Source: an uncultured Oscillospiraceae bacterium
GTDB taxonomy: Bacteria > Bacillota > Clostridia > Oscillospirales > Oscillospiraceae
NCBI GenBank assembly: GCA_958436045.1
Contig: CAUBIP010000013.1
Location: forward strand, 1 to 29,150
Direction: 5' to 3'
DNA: 29,150 bases
A program made the translations under genes and the position numbers. The notes under the pieces are model-generated. The model ran no database searches. It saw nothing but the letters and a program-made list of their open reading frames with translations, and had not been told where the DNA came from. Below, piece by piece: positions 1 to 7,426 of the stretch. Every line of letters begins with the position of its first letter. Position 1 is the first letter of the stretch.

Positions 1-102
1 AATGTTTGGCACAAACTGCCCGGAGAATCCGTAGAAATTGGTGATGAAATTGGCTTGCACTTTTGCACAATTCACAAAAATTTAAAAAATAACAGTTGGG
101 GA

Positions 103-131
103 TTGTATATCTTTCAAATTTCATGTATCAT
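103..131 (+). promoter_or_regulatory. Promoter of the BMP importer operon
   Basis: A sigma-A type promoter: -35 TTGTAT (103-108), a 17-base spacer and -10 TATCAT (126-131). Transcription would start near 138, leaving a leader of about 65 bases before the lipoprotein gene. The surrounding 200 bases are much richer in A+T than the rest of the window. Confidence 0.6.
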
Positions 132-133
132 AA

Positions 134-182
134 GTTTATACAAGCCATATATAAACTATATATGGACTTTCGGGATGATCCC
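134..182 (+). promoter_or_regulatory. Overlapping inverted repeats in the importer leader
   Basis: Three dyads sit between the -10 box and the ribosome binding site. GTTTATA (134-140) pairs with TATAAAC (150-156). CCATATATA (145-153) pairs perfectly with TATATATGG (157-165) across the three bases AAC. The short palindrome GGGATGATCCC lies at 172-182. The first two share bases 145-156, so both cannot form at once in RNA. As DNA, the 9-3-9 palindrome just downstream of the start point is placed like a repressor operator. The sequence does not match any purine riboswitch core I know. Role inferred only. Confidence 0.45.
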
Positions 183-204
183 AACAAATTTAGGAGGATG
201 AAAG

Positions 205-1545
205 ATGAAAAGATTGTTTGCACTCTTGCTGGTCTTTGCGATGGTCGCCTGCCTGTTTGTAGGCTGCGGCTCCAATGGCAGCGACGACAACTCCATCTCC
301 AACGCGGCGAACGACAATAACGTGACGGCCAAAGATAATGGCGGCAGTGGCACGTCCAACGCTGATTTCAAGGCTGGCTTTGTTCTGATCGGCGATGAAA
401 ACGAAGGCTATACCTATGCACACATTGTCGGGATTGAGAAGGCCATGGGTGAGCTTGGCCTGGATAAGAGCGCCAACGCTGTCTGGAAATACAGTGTCCC
501 GGAGGATGAATCCTGCTATGATGCCATCGTCGACTGCATCGACCAGGGCTGCCAGGTCGTTTTCACCAACTCCTACGGTCATCAGTCCTTTGCCCAGCAG
601 GCGGCAGAGGAGCATCCGGAAGTCCAGATCGTCTCCATGACGGGCGACACGGCCAAGAGCTCCGGCCTTCCGAACTTCCATAACGCATTTACAAAAATCT
701 TCGAAGCCCGCTATGTTGCAGGCGTTGTTGCCGGCATGAAGATCAAGGAGCTGGCTGACGGCGGCAAGCTCTCTGACAGCAACTATGACGCGGACGGCAA
801 TGTGAAGATTGGTTACGTTGGTGCGTACCCCTACGCGGAAGTCGTCTCCGGCTACACGGCATTCTTCCAGGGCGCCAAGTCCATTTATGAAAAGGTCTCT
901 ATGGAGGTCCAGTACACGAACTCCTGGTTCGATATCACCGGCGAGAACGAAGCGGCTGTTGCGCTGATTGCTGACGGTTGTGTCATTGTTGGTCAGCATG
1001 CAGACTCCACCGGCGCGGCCTCCGCCTGCGAAGCAGCTCTGTCTGCCGGGACGACGGTCTACAACGTCGGCTACAACGTCGATATGCTCTCCGCTGCCCC
1101 CAATGCAGCGCTTGTCTCCCCCACCAACGAATGGGATGTCTATTACAAGTACGCCATCGGCGCAATGCTCGACGGCAAGGAATTCGACGTCAACTGGGCC
1201 GAAGGCTTTGATCAGGACGCCGTTGCGCTGACGGAGCTGGGCTCCAGCTGCGCTCCCGGCACCCAGGAAGCGGTCGACCAGGCCATTGCCGATATCAAGG
1301 CTGGCACGGTCCATCCCTTCGATGTCTCCAAATTCACCTGCCTGGGCTCCTATGAGGAAGGCAAGACCACTGCGTTCCAGATCGACGCAGAAGGCCATGT
1401 CACCGCTGCCTTTGCCACGGATACGGACGGCGACTTCACGCCCGATGCCGATGAGGCAGTCTTCGATGGCTACTATCATGAGTCCTACTTCCAGTCCGCG
1501 CCGTCCTTCTCCCTGCGGATCGACGGGATTAAGGAGTTGAACTAA
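205..1545 (+). CDS. BMP-family substrate-binding lipoprotein of an ABC importer
   Basis: The extracellular solute-binding lipoprotein of a BMP (PnrA/Med) type importer, a family that mostly captures nucleosides. It has 446 residues. The N-terminus is a lipoprotein signal: basic MKR, a hydrophobic stretch, then a lipobox ending in Cys21 (FVGC). A low-complexity Ser/Asn/Gly linker to about residue 52 would tether the domain to the membrane. The periplasmic-binding-protein fold begins at about residue 55 with the family-like GFVLIGDENEGYTYAH. The ribosome binding site AGGAGG (191-196) lies 8 bases before the ATG. It is the first gene of the importer operon and is followed by hairpins that probably lower expression of the downstream genes, as usual for binding proteins needed in excess. 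Nucleoside specificity is inferred from family and gene order (compare B. subtilis YufNOPQ), not from binding residues. Confidence 0.9.
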   Translation: MKRLFALLLVFAMVACLFVGCGSNGSDDNSISNAANDNNVTAKDNGGSGTSNADFKAGFVLIGDENEGYTYAHIVGIEKAMGELGLDKSANAVWKYSVPEDESCYDAIVDCIDQGCQVVFTNSYGHQSFAQQAAEEHPEVQIVSMTGDTAKSSGLPNFHNAFTKIFEARYVAGVVAGMKIKELADGGKLSDSNYDADGNVKIGYVGAYPYAEVVSGYTAFFQGAKSIYEKVSMEVQYTNSWFDITGENEAAVALIADGCVIVGQHADSTGAASACEAALSAGTTVYNVGYNVDMLSAAPNAALVSPTNEWDVYYKYAIGAMLDGKEFDVNWAEGFDQDAVALTELGSSCAPGTQEAVDQAIADIKAGTVHPFDVSKFTCLGSYEEGKTTAFQIDAEGHVTAAFATDTDGDFTPDADEAVFDGYYHESYFQSAPSFSLRIDGIKELN

Positions 1546-1557
1546 CCAAATAGTGCA

Positions 1558-1635
1558 AACCGAACCGGCGTAGTATTGGCCCACCTGGGGCGCTGCCGCG
1601 CAGCGCCCCGGTCGGCCCGGCTCGGTTGGCTTTTT
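1558..1635 (+). terminator. Branched hairpin after the binding-protein gene (partial terminator)
   Basis: An outer stem pairs 1558-1568 (AACCGAACCGG) with 1617-1627 (CCGGCTCGGTT), with one mismatch. It encloses a perfect 9-base-pair hairpin GGGGCGCTG/CAGCGCCCC (1587-1609). A T5 run follows at 1631-1635. It lies between the lipoprotein and the ATPase gene, so it probably acts as a leaky terminator or a 3' mRNA stabiliser that sets the ratio of binding protein to transporter. Confidence 0.65.
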
Positions 1636-1643
1636 CATCAAAC

Positions 1644-1705
1644 AGGAGTTGCTCTGGCAGCTCCTTTTTAAAATGAAAGAGCTTTTGCCTGCTGTGCCAG
1701 CAGGC
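1644..1705 (+). terminator. Second and third hairpins before the ATPase gene
   Basis: AGGAGTTGC (1644-1652) pairs with GCAGCTCCT (1657-1665) around a TCTG loop, with one G-U pair. It runs into T5 (1665-1669), a compact intrinsic terminator. A further perfect 8-base-pair hairpin GCCTGCTG/CAGCAGGC (1687-1705) follows without a T run. I see no strong promoter between these hairpins and the ATPase gene, so readthrough from the upstream promoter is presumably needed. Confidence 0.55.
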
Positions 1706-1760
1706 GAGCCAGATCGGCTGCGCCGGAGCGCCTCATTTTCTCAAAGAAAGGGTGAACCCA

Positions 1761-3299
1761 TTGAGTAATGCATCTTACGCGATCCAAATGCAGAATATCA
1801 CAAAGCGATTTGGTTCGACGGTCGCCAATGACAAGATCAATCTGGAGCTGCGCCGCGGCGAAATCCTGGCACTGCTGGGGGAAAACGGCTCCGGCAAGAC
1901 GACGCTGATGAACATGCTCGGCGGCATCTATTTCCCCGACGAGGGGCATATCAAGATCAACGGCGAGGAGGTCAGCATCACCTCGCCGAAGGATTCGTTC
2001 CAGTATGGCATCGGCATGATTCACCAGCATTTTAAGCTGGTCGATATCTTCACCGCGGCCGAGAATATCGTCCTGGGCCTGGAGGGCGATAAGGGCAAGC
2101 TGGATAAGAACGCCATCAAGGCTGTCGTCCGGGATATTGCCGAGCGCTATGGCTTTGATATTGACCCGGACCAGAAGGTCTATAATATGTCTGTCTCCCA
2201 GAAGCAGACGGTGGAGATCGTCAAGGTCCTCTACCGGGGGGCGGATATTCTGATCCTCGACGAGCCGACGGCAGTGTTGACACCGCAGGAGACGGAAAAG
2301 CTCTTCAAGGTCATGCGCAATATGCGCGCCGACGGCAAGGCGATCATTATCATCACCCATAAGCTCAACGAAGTACTGGCCGTCTCGGATCGGGTCGCGG
2401 TGCTGCGGAAGGGCAAGTACATCGGCAGCGTCGAGACGAAGGACGCCTCGCAGCAGAGCCTGTCTGATATGATGGTGGGCCATGCGGTGACGCTGAACCT
2501 GGACCGGCCAGAGTGCAAGGAGCGCCATGAGCGCCTGCGGGCCGAGCATCTGACCGTCTGCGATAAGGACGGTGTCAAAAAGCTGGACGATGTCTCCTTT
2601 GTCGCCTACGGCGGCGAGATCCTCGGGGTTGCCGGGGTCGCTGGGTCTGGCCAGAAGGAGCTGCTGGAGGCCATTGCGGGCCTGCAGAAGCTGGAGGCGG
2701 GCAGCGAGATCCACTATACCAATTCTGACGGCAACGATATGCTGCTCAATGGGATGGACCCGCTGGATATTCTGCGGCAGCACATTCTGCTCTCCTTCGT
2801 GCCGGAGGACCGCTTCGGCATGGGCCTGGTGGGTGGCATGAATATCACGGAAAATATCATGCTGCGCAGCTACCGCCAGGGCAAGGGCCCCTTTACCGAC
2901 CGGCGCTTCCCCAAGGGGCTGGCCGAGAAGATCGCCCAGGAGCTGGAGGTCGTGACGCCGGATCTGAACCATACACCCATCCGTCGCTTGTCCGGCGGTA
3001 ATGTGCAGAAGGTCCTGGTAGGCCGGGAGATCGCCTTCGAGCCGCGGGTTTTGATGATGGCCTACGCCGTCCGCGGCCTGGATATCGGCACGTCTTACAC
3101 GATCTACAACCTGCTCAATGCGCAGAAGATGAATGATGTCGCTGTGATCTACGTCGGCGAGGACCTGGACGTGCTGCTGGAGCTGTGCGACCGGATCCTG
3201 GTTATGTGCGGCGGCAAGATCTCCGGGATTGTGGACGCCCGCACGACGACGAAGGAAGAAATCGGCCTGATGATGACGCAGTTGGGAGGTGGCCAGTAA
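1761..3299 (+). CDS. Sugar/nucleoside-type ABC transporter, double ATP-binding protein
   Basis: Powers the BMP importer. One chain carries two nucleotide-binding domains, as in RbsA, XylG and YufO. Domain 1 has Walker A GENGSGKTT, the Q-loop GMIHQHF, a signature region written NMSVSQKQ instead of LSGGQ, and Walker B LILDEPTAVLTPQE. Domain 2 has the family's usual degenerate P-loop (GVAGSGQKE), an intact LSGGN signature, and an altered Walker B region: AYAVRGLDIG where relatives have a QPTRGLD-type sequence. I chose TTG 1761 because AAAGGG lies 8 bases upstream. The in-frame GTG at 1752 would overlap that site but cannot be excluded. Length (512 residues) is normal. The next gene starts one base after the stop. 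Confidence 0.92.
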   Translation: MSNASYAIQMQNITKRFGSTVANDKINLELRRGEILALLGENGSGKTTLMNMLGGIYFPDEGHIKINGEEVSITSPKDSFQYGIGMIHQHFKLVDIFTAAENIVLGLEGDKGKLDKNAIKAVVRDIAERYGFDIDPDQKVYNMSVSQKQTVEIVKVLYRGADILILDEPTAVLTPQETEKLFKVMRNMRADGKAIIIITHKLNEVLAVSDRVAVLRKGKYIGSVETKDASQQSLSDMMVGHAVTLNLDRPECKERHERLRAEHLTVCDKDGVKKLDDVSFVAYGGEILGVAGVAGSGQKELLEAIAGLQKLEAGSEIHYTNSDGNDMLLNGMDPLDILRQHILLSFVPEDRFGMGLVGGMNITENIMLRSYRQGKGPFTDRRFPKGLAEKIAQELEVVTPDLNHTPIRRLSGGNVQKVLVGREIAFEPRVLMMAYAVRGLDIGTSYTIYNLLNAQKMNDVAVIYVGEDLDVLLELCDRILVMCGGKISGIVDARTTTKEEIGLMMTQLGGGQ

Positions 3300-3300
3300 G

Positions 3301-4776
3301 ATGCAGAAAAACAGATTTGCGACCTATCTCTCCATGGTGCTGAGCCTGGTGGGGCTTGTTCTGCTGCTGGTGCTGCCCTTTGTCAATATGCAGGGGGTCC
3401 GCTCCTTTAGCTTCCTGGGCCTGCTGAGCGGCTCTGGCTTCCTGAAGGCGCTGGTCATGGTGCTGGCGCTGGTGGCGCCGGTGGCGGCTATTGTCCTGCC
3501 GCTTTTGAAGAAAAAAGGCCTGGGCGCGATCGCTGCGCTCCTCGGCGTGATCTTGGTCTGGGTGGCTTATAGCCTCCAGGTCGGGCCTTACGGCCATGCA
3601 TGCACCATGGGCGCAGGCGGAACGCTGTATTTCCTGGCGCTGCTGGCGGCGCTCGTCCTGCTTGCCTGCGACCTTGCGCACGGCGACGGGACGGAGCCGT
3701 TTATCCGCATCTCCAAGCGCAGCGACATCGCGGGCGGCAAGGCGCTGGGCATTCGCCTCATCTCCGTTGTGCTGGCGATGCTGGTCTGCGCGGTCATCAT
3801 TTACGCCATTGTCAAGCTCAATCCGCTGAAGGTCTATGCTTCCCTGTTTGACGGGGCCTTCGGGACCTCCAAGCGCATCTGGTTCACTCTGCGCGACACG
3901 ATGATCCTGACGTGTATCGCCATCGGCCTGGCGCCTGCATTCAAAATGCGATTTTGGAACGTCGGCGCGGAGGGCCAGATGCTCATCGGCGGCATTGCCA
4001 CGGCGTTCTTTATGATCAATTTCTCCGGCAAGATGCCGATGGTCCTGCTGTTTGCCTGCATGATCGTCTTCGCGGTCCTGTGCGGCGGCATCTGGGGCCT
4101 GATCCCGGGCTTCTTCAAGGCTCGCTGGAATACGAATGAGACGCTGTTCACCCTGATGATGAACTATATTGCCATTCAGCTGACGTCCTTCTGCGTGGCC
4201 AAATGGGAAAACCCGTATGGCTCCAACGTTGTCGGCATTATCAATAAGAACAGCAAGATCGGCTGGATCGGCAACATGTTCTCTGACGGCTACAATGGCG
4301 ACTTTATGTGGACGGTGATTGTCGTCGTTCTGCTGGCGGTGGCCATGTACCTCTATCTGAAATATACGAAGCACGGCTTCGAGATCTCCGTCGTGGGCGA
4401 TTCGGAGAACACGGCCCGGTACGCGGGCATCCGCGTCAACCGAATCTATGTCCGTACGATGGCCCTGTCCGGCGCGATCTGCGGCTTTGCAGGCTTCCTG
4501 GCTGTGGCGGCCGTCTCACATACGATCTCGACCAGTACGGCCAACGGCCGCGGCTTTACCGCGATCATTGTCGCCTGGCTGGCGAAGATGAATCCGTTTA
4601 TTATGATCCTGATCTCGGCGCTGCTGACCTTCCTGGACAAAGGCGCCATCCAGATCGCTTCGACCTATGGGCTCAACGAATACGCATCGCAGATCATCAC
4701 CGGCGTCACGCTGTTCTTCATCCTTGGCAGTGAATTCTTTGTCAACTACAAGGTGAAGTTCCGCCGCCAGAAGTAA
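3301..4776 (+). CDS. ABC transporter permease (BPD_transp_2 family) with an added N-terminal membrane region
   Basis: First membrane subunit of the BMP importer. The core (from about residue 150) is a branched-chain/sugar-type permease, with typical segments such as FWNVGAEGQMLIGG, VGDSENTARYAGI (the ATPase-coupling region) and AVSHTISTSTANGRGF. Before this core lie about 140 extra residues with four predicted membrane spans (near residues 8-28, 45-65, 73-93 and 105-125) that standard relatives of about 350 residues lack. ATG 3301 is preferred over GTG 3289 because GGGAGGT (3284-3290) is the ribosome binding site and overlaps that GTG. Product is 491 residues. It sits in the operon between the ATPase and the second permease. 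Confidence 0.92.
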   Translation: MQKNRFATYLSMVLSLVGLVLLLVLPFVNMQGVRSFSFLGLLSGSGFLKALVMVLALVAPVAAIVLPLLKKKGLGAIAALLGVILVWVAYSLQVGPYGHACTMGAGGTLYFLALLAALVLLACDLAHGDGTEPFIRISKRSDIAGGKALGIRLISVVLAMLVCAVIIYAIVKLNPLKVYASLFDGAFGTSKRIWFTLRDTMILTCIAIGLAPAFKMRFWNVGAEGQMLIGGIATAFFMINFSGKMPMVLLFACMIVFAVLCGGIWGLIPGFFKARWNTNETLFTLMMNYIAIQLTSFCVAKWENPYGSNVVGIINKNSKIGWIGNMFSDGYNGDFMWTVIVVVLLAVAMYLYLKYTKHGFEISVVGDSENTARYAGIRVNRIYVRTMALSGAICGFAGFLAVAAVSHTISTSTANGRGFTAIIVAWLAKMNPFIMILISALLTFLDKGAIQIASTYGLNEYASQIITGVTLFFILGSEFFVNYKVKFRRQK

Positions 4777-4789
4777 GGAGGTAACGAAT

Positions 4790-5830
4790 ATGTCTGGAAT
4801 TCTCGGTTTTATCACTTCGTTCCCCACGTTGCTGCACTCTGCGGTGATTTTCGGTACGGTCATCATGTTCGGCGCCATGGGCGAAATTTTGGCAGAGAAG
4901 GCCGGTAACCTGAACCTAGGCGTGCCCGGCATCATGTATCTGGGCGGCATCGCGGGCTTGATCGCAACGTTTATGTACGAGAACGTCTACTGTGTCAATG
5001 CCGGGATCGAACCCAATGTGGCGCTCTGTATCGTCCTGGGCCTGGTGAGTGCCTTCGCGGCGGCAGCGCTGGGCGGCCTGATCTTCTCGTTTTTGACGAT
5101 CACCCTGCGGACGAATCAGAATGTCACCGGCCTGACGCTGACGATCTTTGGCTCCGGTATCGGCAACTTCTTTGGCGGCAGCCTGAACAAGCTGGCCGGC
5201 GGCGTCGGCCAGGTCACTGTTACGACGACCTCTGAGGCCTTCCGCGCCTATTTTAACGGTCTGGTCGAAAAGCTGGACGCTGTGACCGGCAGCCTGAATC
5301 TCGGGACGCTGCTATTCTCTTACGGCTTTTTGACGTACGTGGCGATCATCATGGCCGTCCTGCTGTGGTATTTCCTCTCCAAGACCCGGACGGGCCTGAG
5401 CCTGCGGGCCGTGGGCGAAAATACCGGCACGGCGGACGCAGCGGGCATCAATGTCACGAAGTACAAGTACCTGGCCACCTGCATCGGCGGCGGTATCTCG
5501 GGCCTGGGTGGTTGCTATTACGTCATGGTCTATATCCGCGGCACCTGGGAAAACCAGGGGACGATCGAGGCCCTGGGCTGGCTGGCTGTGGCGCTGGTCA
5601 TCTTTGCCACCTGGAAGCCGCTGCGCAATATCTGGGGCTCGTACCTCTTCGGTGCACTTTATTGGGCCTATTTCTATATCCCAGGCCTGACGAGAAGCTC
5701 CCAGGAGATCTTCAAGATGATCCCGTATCTTGTAACGCTGTTCGTCCTGATCACGGTATCGCTCCGGAAGAAGAAGGAAGACCAGCCGCCTGCTTCGCTG
5801 GGTATCCCGTACTTCCGCGAGGAGCGGTAG
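4790..5830 (+). CDS. ABC transporter permease (BPD_transp_2 family), second subunit
   Basis: Partner permease that forms the heterodimeric channel with the preceding gene. The 346 residues are nearly all hydrophobic, with about 8-9 spans. Family landmarks are GAMGEILAEKAGNLNLGVPG near the N-terminus, LRTNQNVTGLTLTIFGSGIGNF in the middle, and LRAVGENTGTADAAGINV, the cytoplasmic loop that contacts the ATPase. The C-terminus is a basic tail (LRKKKEDQ). AAGGAGGT immediately precedes the ATG with good spacing. It is the last gene of the importer operon and is followed by a strong hairpin. No extra N-terminal domain here, unlike its partner. Confidence 0.93.
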   Translation: MSGILGFITSFPTLLHSAVIFGTVIMFGAMGEILAEKAGNLNLGVPGIMYLGGIAGLIATFMYENVYCVNAGIEPNVALCIVLGLVSAFAAAALGGLIFSFLTITLRTNQNVTGLTLTIFGSGIGNFFGGSLNKLAGGVGQVTVTTTSEAFRAYFNGLVEKLDAVTGSLNLGTLLFSYGFLTYVAIIMAVLLWYFLSKTRTGLSLRAVGENTGTADAAGINVTKYKYLATCIGGGISGLGGCYYVMVYIRGTWENQGTIEALGWLAVALVIFATWKPLRNIWGSYLFGALYWAYFYIPGLTRSSQEIFKMIPYLVTLFVLITVSLRKKKEDQPPASLGIPYFREER

Positions 5831-5863
5831 CGATCAAATCGCTTGTAAAACTACAAAACATCA

Positions 5864-5902
5864 AAGCCCCGGGTATGACGCTATGCGTCATGCCCGGGGC
5901 TT
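5864..5902. terminator. Convergent terminator between the importer operon and hprK
   Basis: An 18-base-pair stem (5864-5881 with 5885-5902) with a single G-U pair and a TAT loop. There is no T run on the plus side. On the minus side the stem is followed by a T-rich stretch (complement of 5845-5865), so it probably serves hprK best and stops the importer transcript by stem strength. Confidence 0.75.
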
Positions 5903-5938
5903 GTGTCTGGTGCAGAGCGCGCAAGCGGGGCGGGGGTA

Positions 5939-6880
5939 TCAGCCCTGCATCGCGGCTTCAAAATGCTTGTTCAGCTGGTTGGTGAACTCAATGGCGGCGT
6001 TATAGCCCAGCCGCTTCTGGCGGTTGTTCATCGCGGCGACCTCCATAATCACGGCCAGGTTCCGCCCTGGCGTCACTGGGACCGTCACAGACGGCACGTT
6101 GACACCGAGAATATCCACATACTGCGCCTTCAGGCCCAGCCGGTCATAGACCTCGTGATCGTTCCAGTGGACGATATTGATGACGAGGTTGATGACCGTC
6201 TCCTCCTTGATCGCCGCCATACCGAAGAGATTCGCGACATTGATGATGCCAATGCCCCGCAGCTCAATGTAATTGCGAATCAGCTCCGGCGCTGACCCCA
6301 TCAGCTTGGCCGAGGAGATGCGGCGGATCTCGACGGCATCGTCCGCGATGAGGCGATGGCCGCGCTTGAGCAGCTCGACTGCCGTCTCACTTTTGCCGAT
6401 GCCGCTGTCACCGGTGATGAAAATGCCTTCGCCGTAGACGTCCATCAAAACGCCGTGCCGGGTGACCCGGGGGGCTAGGCAGCCGTTGAGGTAGGCGATG
6501 AGGGCGGAGGTGAAATTGGAAGTCGTCTCTGCGCAGGAGAGGACGGAGATATCATGCTTCCGGGCCATTTCCAGGCACTCTGGCAGCGGCTCCATATTCC
6601 GGGTGATGATGAGCGCGGGGATCTTATAGGAGAGAAAGTGCTCGAAGATGATGAGCCGTTCCTGGCTGGAGAGCTTGCGGAGGTAGCCCATCTCGACCGC
6701 GCCCAGCACCTGTAGGCGCACTGGCTCAAAGTAATCGAAAAAGCCGGTCAGCTGCATGCCGGGGCGGCTGACGTCGTCAACGGTGATGCAGATTTTTTCG
6801 TAATCCGTTGCTTGAAAGACGGGCTTCAGGTGGAAGACCTCCACCAGCTTTGTGAGCTTTACGTTATACAAATTTGCCAT
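5939..6880 (-). CDS. hprK: HPr kinase/phosphorylase
   Basis: Bifunctional enzyme that phosphorylates and dephosphorylates Ser46 of HPr (and Crh where present), the master switch of carbon catabolite repression in Firmicutes. The 313 residues are the normal length. The N-terminal domain runs to about residue 130. The catalytic domain has His142 in RHGVLMDVYG, the P-loop GDSGIGKS (157-164), LIADDAVEI, the family signature IELRGIGIINVANLFG, and PVTPGRNLAVIMEVAAMN near the C-terminus. All expected motifs are present, so it should be active. It is transcribed alone from its own promoter, back to back with rpmB. The lgt neighbour common in bacilli is absent, and no HPr gene is in the window. Confidence 0.97.
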   Translation of the reverse strand: MANLYNVKLTKLVEVFHLKPVFQATDYEKICITVDDVSRPGMQLTGFFDYFEPVRLQVLGAVEMGYLRKLSSQERLIIFEHFLSYKIPALIITRNMEPLPECLEMARKHDISVLSCAETTSNFTSALIAYLNGCLAPRVTRHGVLMDVYGEGIFITGDSGIGKSETAVELLKRGHRLIADDAVEIRRISSAKLMGSAPELIRNYIELRGIGIINVANLFGMAAIKEETVINLVINIVHWNDHEVYDRLGLKAQYVDILGVNVPSVTVPVTPGRNLAVIMEVAAMNNRQKRLGYNAAIEFTNQLNKHFEAAMQG

Positions 6881-6984
6881 AGCGGCCCCCTCGCTGTGTC
6901 GTCCGAACGGTGAATGGTGGAAAAGGCGGGCGTTGCCGCCGCGCTCTGCGGCCAGCTGCGTCCGTGCATTTGTACTACAAGAGG

Positions 6985-7013
6985 ATTATAACGGATTTTT
7001 CCTGCGTTGGCAA
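6985..7013 (-). promoter_or_regulatory. hprK promoter
   Basis: On the minus strand: -35 TTGCCA (7013-7008), a 17-base spacer and a perfect -10 TATAAT (6990-6985). It leaves an untranslated leader of about 100 bases before the hprK ATG at 6880. The promoter is only 40 bases from the opposing rpmB promoter. Confidence 0.8.
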
Positions 7014-7052
7014 CCTTGGGATAAAAAAAGTAAAATATTTTGTTGTACCCCC

Positions 7053-7081
7053 TTGCAATTTTTGCGTTTTTTTGCTATTAT
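7053..7081 (+). promoter_or_regulatory. rpmB promoter
   Basis: -35 TTGCAA (7053-7058), a 17-base T-rich spacer, and -10 TATTAT (7076-7081) preceded by TGC, an extended -10. Transcription would start near 7088, about 60 bases before the L28 gene. Confidence 0.8.
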
Positions 7082-7147
7082 AACTACCGGCGCGTTTGAG
7101 CGCGCTGAATTTCTGCTTATTTTACCGATGGATAGGAGGTGCAGCTA

Positions 7148-7336
7148 GTGGCTAAGTGCGATATTTGCGGCAAGGGCGTTACTTTTGGGATCAAGGTCTC
7201 CCATTCTCACAGACGCTCCAACAGAGCTTGGAAGCCGAATGTCAAGCGTGTCAAGGCGATTGTCGACGGTACTCCGCGCCATGTATACGTCTGTACAAGA
7301 TGTCTCCGTTCCAACAAGGTTGAACGTGCCATCTGA
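7148..7336 (+). CDS. rpmB: 50S ribosomal protein L28, zinc-ribbon form
   Basis: Structural protein of the large ribosomal subunit, 62 residues, normal length. It begins MAKCDICGKGVTFG and has the L28 core SHRRSNRAWKPN. Four cysteines in two CxxC pairs (4/7 and 49/52) mark the zinc-binding paralogue type, as opposed to the cysteine-free form used under zinc starvation. The start is GTG 7148, seven bases after GGAGGT (7135-7140). The in-frame GTG at 7139 overlaps the ribosome binding site and would add residues not found in L28. It is monocistronic, with its own promoter and terminator. Confidence 0.97.
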   Translation: MAKCDICGKGVTFGIKVSHSHRRSNRAWKPNVKRVKAIVDGTPRHVYVCTRCLRSNKVERAI

Positions 7337-7344
7337 TGATTGTA

Positions 7345-7400
7345 AAAAAGAGAATCGGGAGATTCTGGCTGCAAAAGCCGGAGTCTCCTGTTCCTTTTTT
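7345..7400 (+). terminator. rpmB terminator
   Basis: A 12-base-pair stem containing G-U pairs joins 7358-7369 to 7377-7388. The flanking A6 (7344-7349) and the T6 tract (7395-7400) can extend it. A classic intrinsic terminator, 10-60 bases past the rpmB stop. Confidence 0.8.
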
Positions 7401-7426
7401 CATGGATCTCAACGGGAGGAATCGGA

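Noticed and set aside
134..182. Purine riboswitch upstream of the importer
   Set aside because: The AT-rich repeats superficially recall TATA-type junctions, but the conserved junction and loop sequences of the purine aptamer are missing.
190..1641. Long open frame on the minus strand opposite the BMP lipoprotein gene
   Set aside because: Antisense shadow of a GC-rich coding region; no recognisable domains and the plus-strand gene has a lipobox, ribosome binding site and promoter.
7139..7147. Earlier GTG start for L28
   Set aside because: It overlaps the ribosome binding site and adds three residues absent from L28 proteins.
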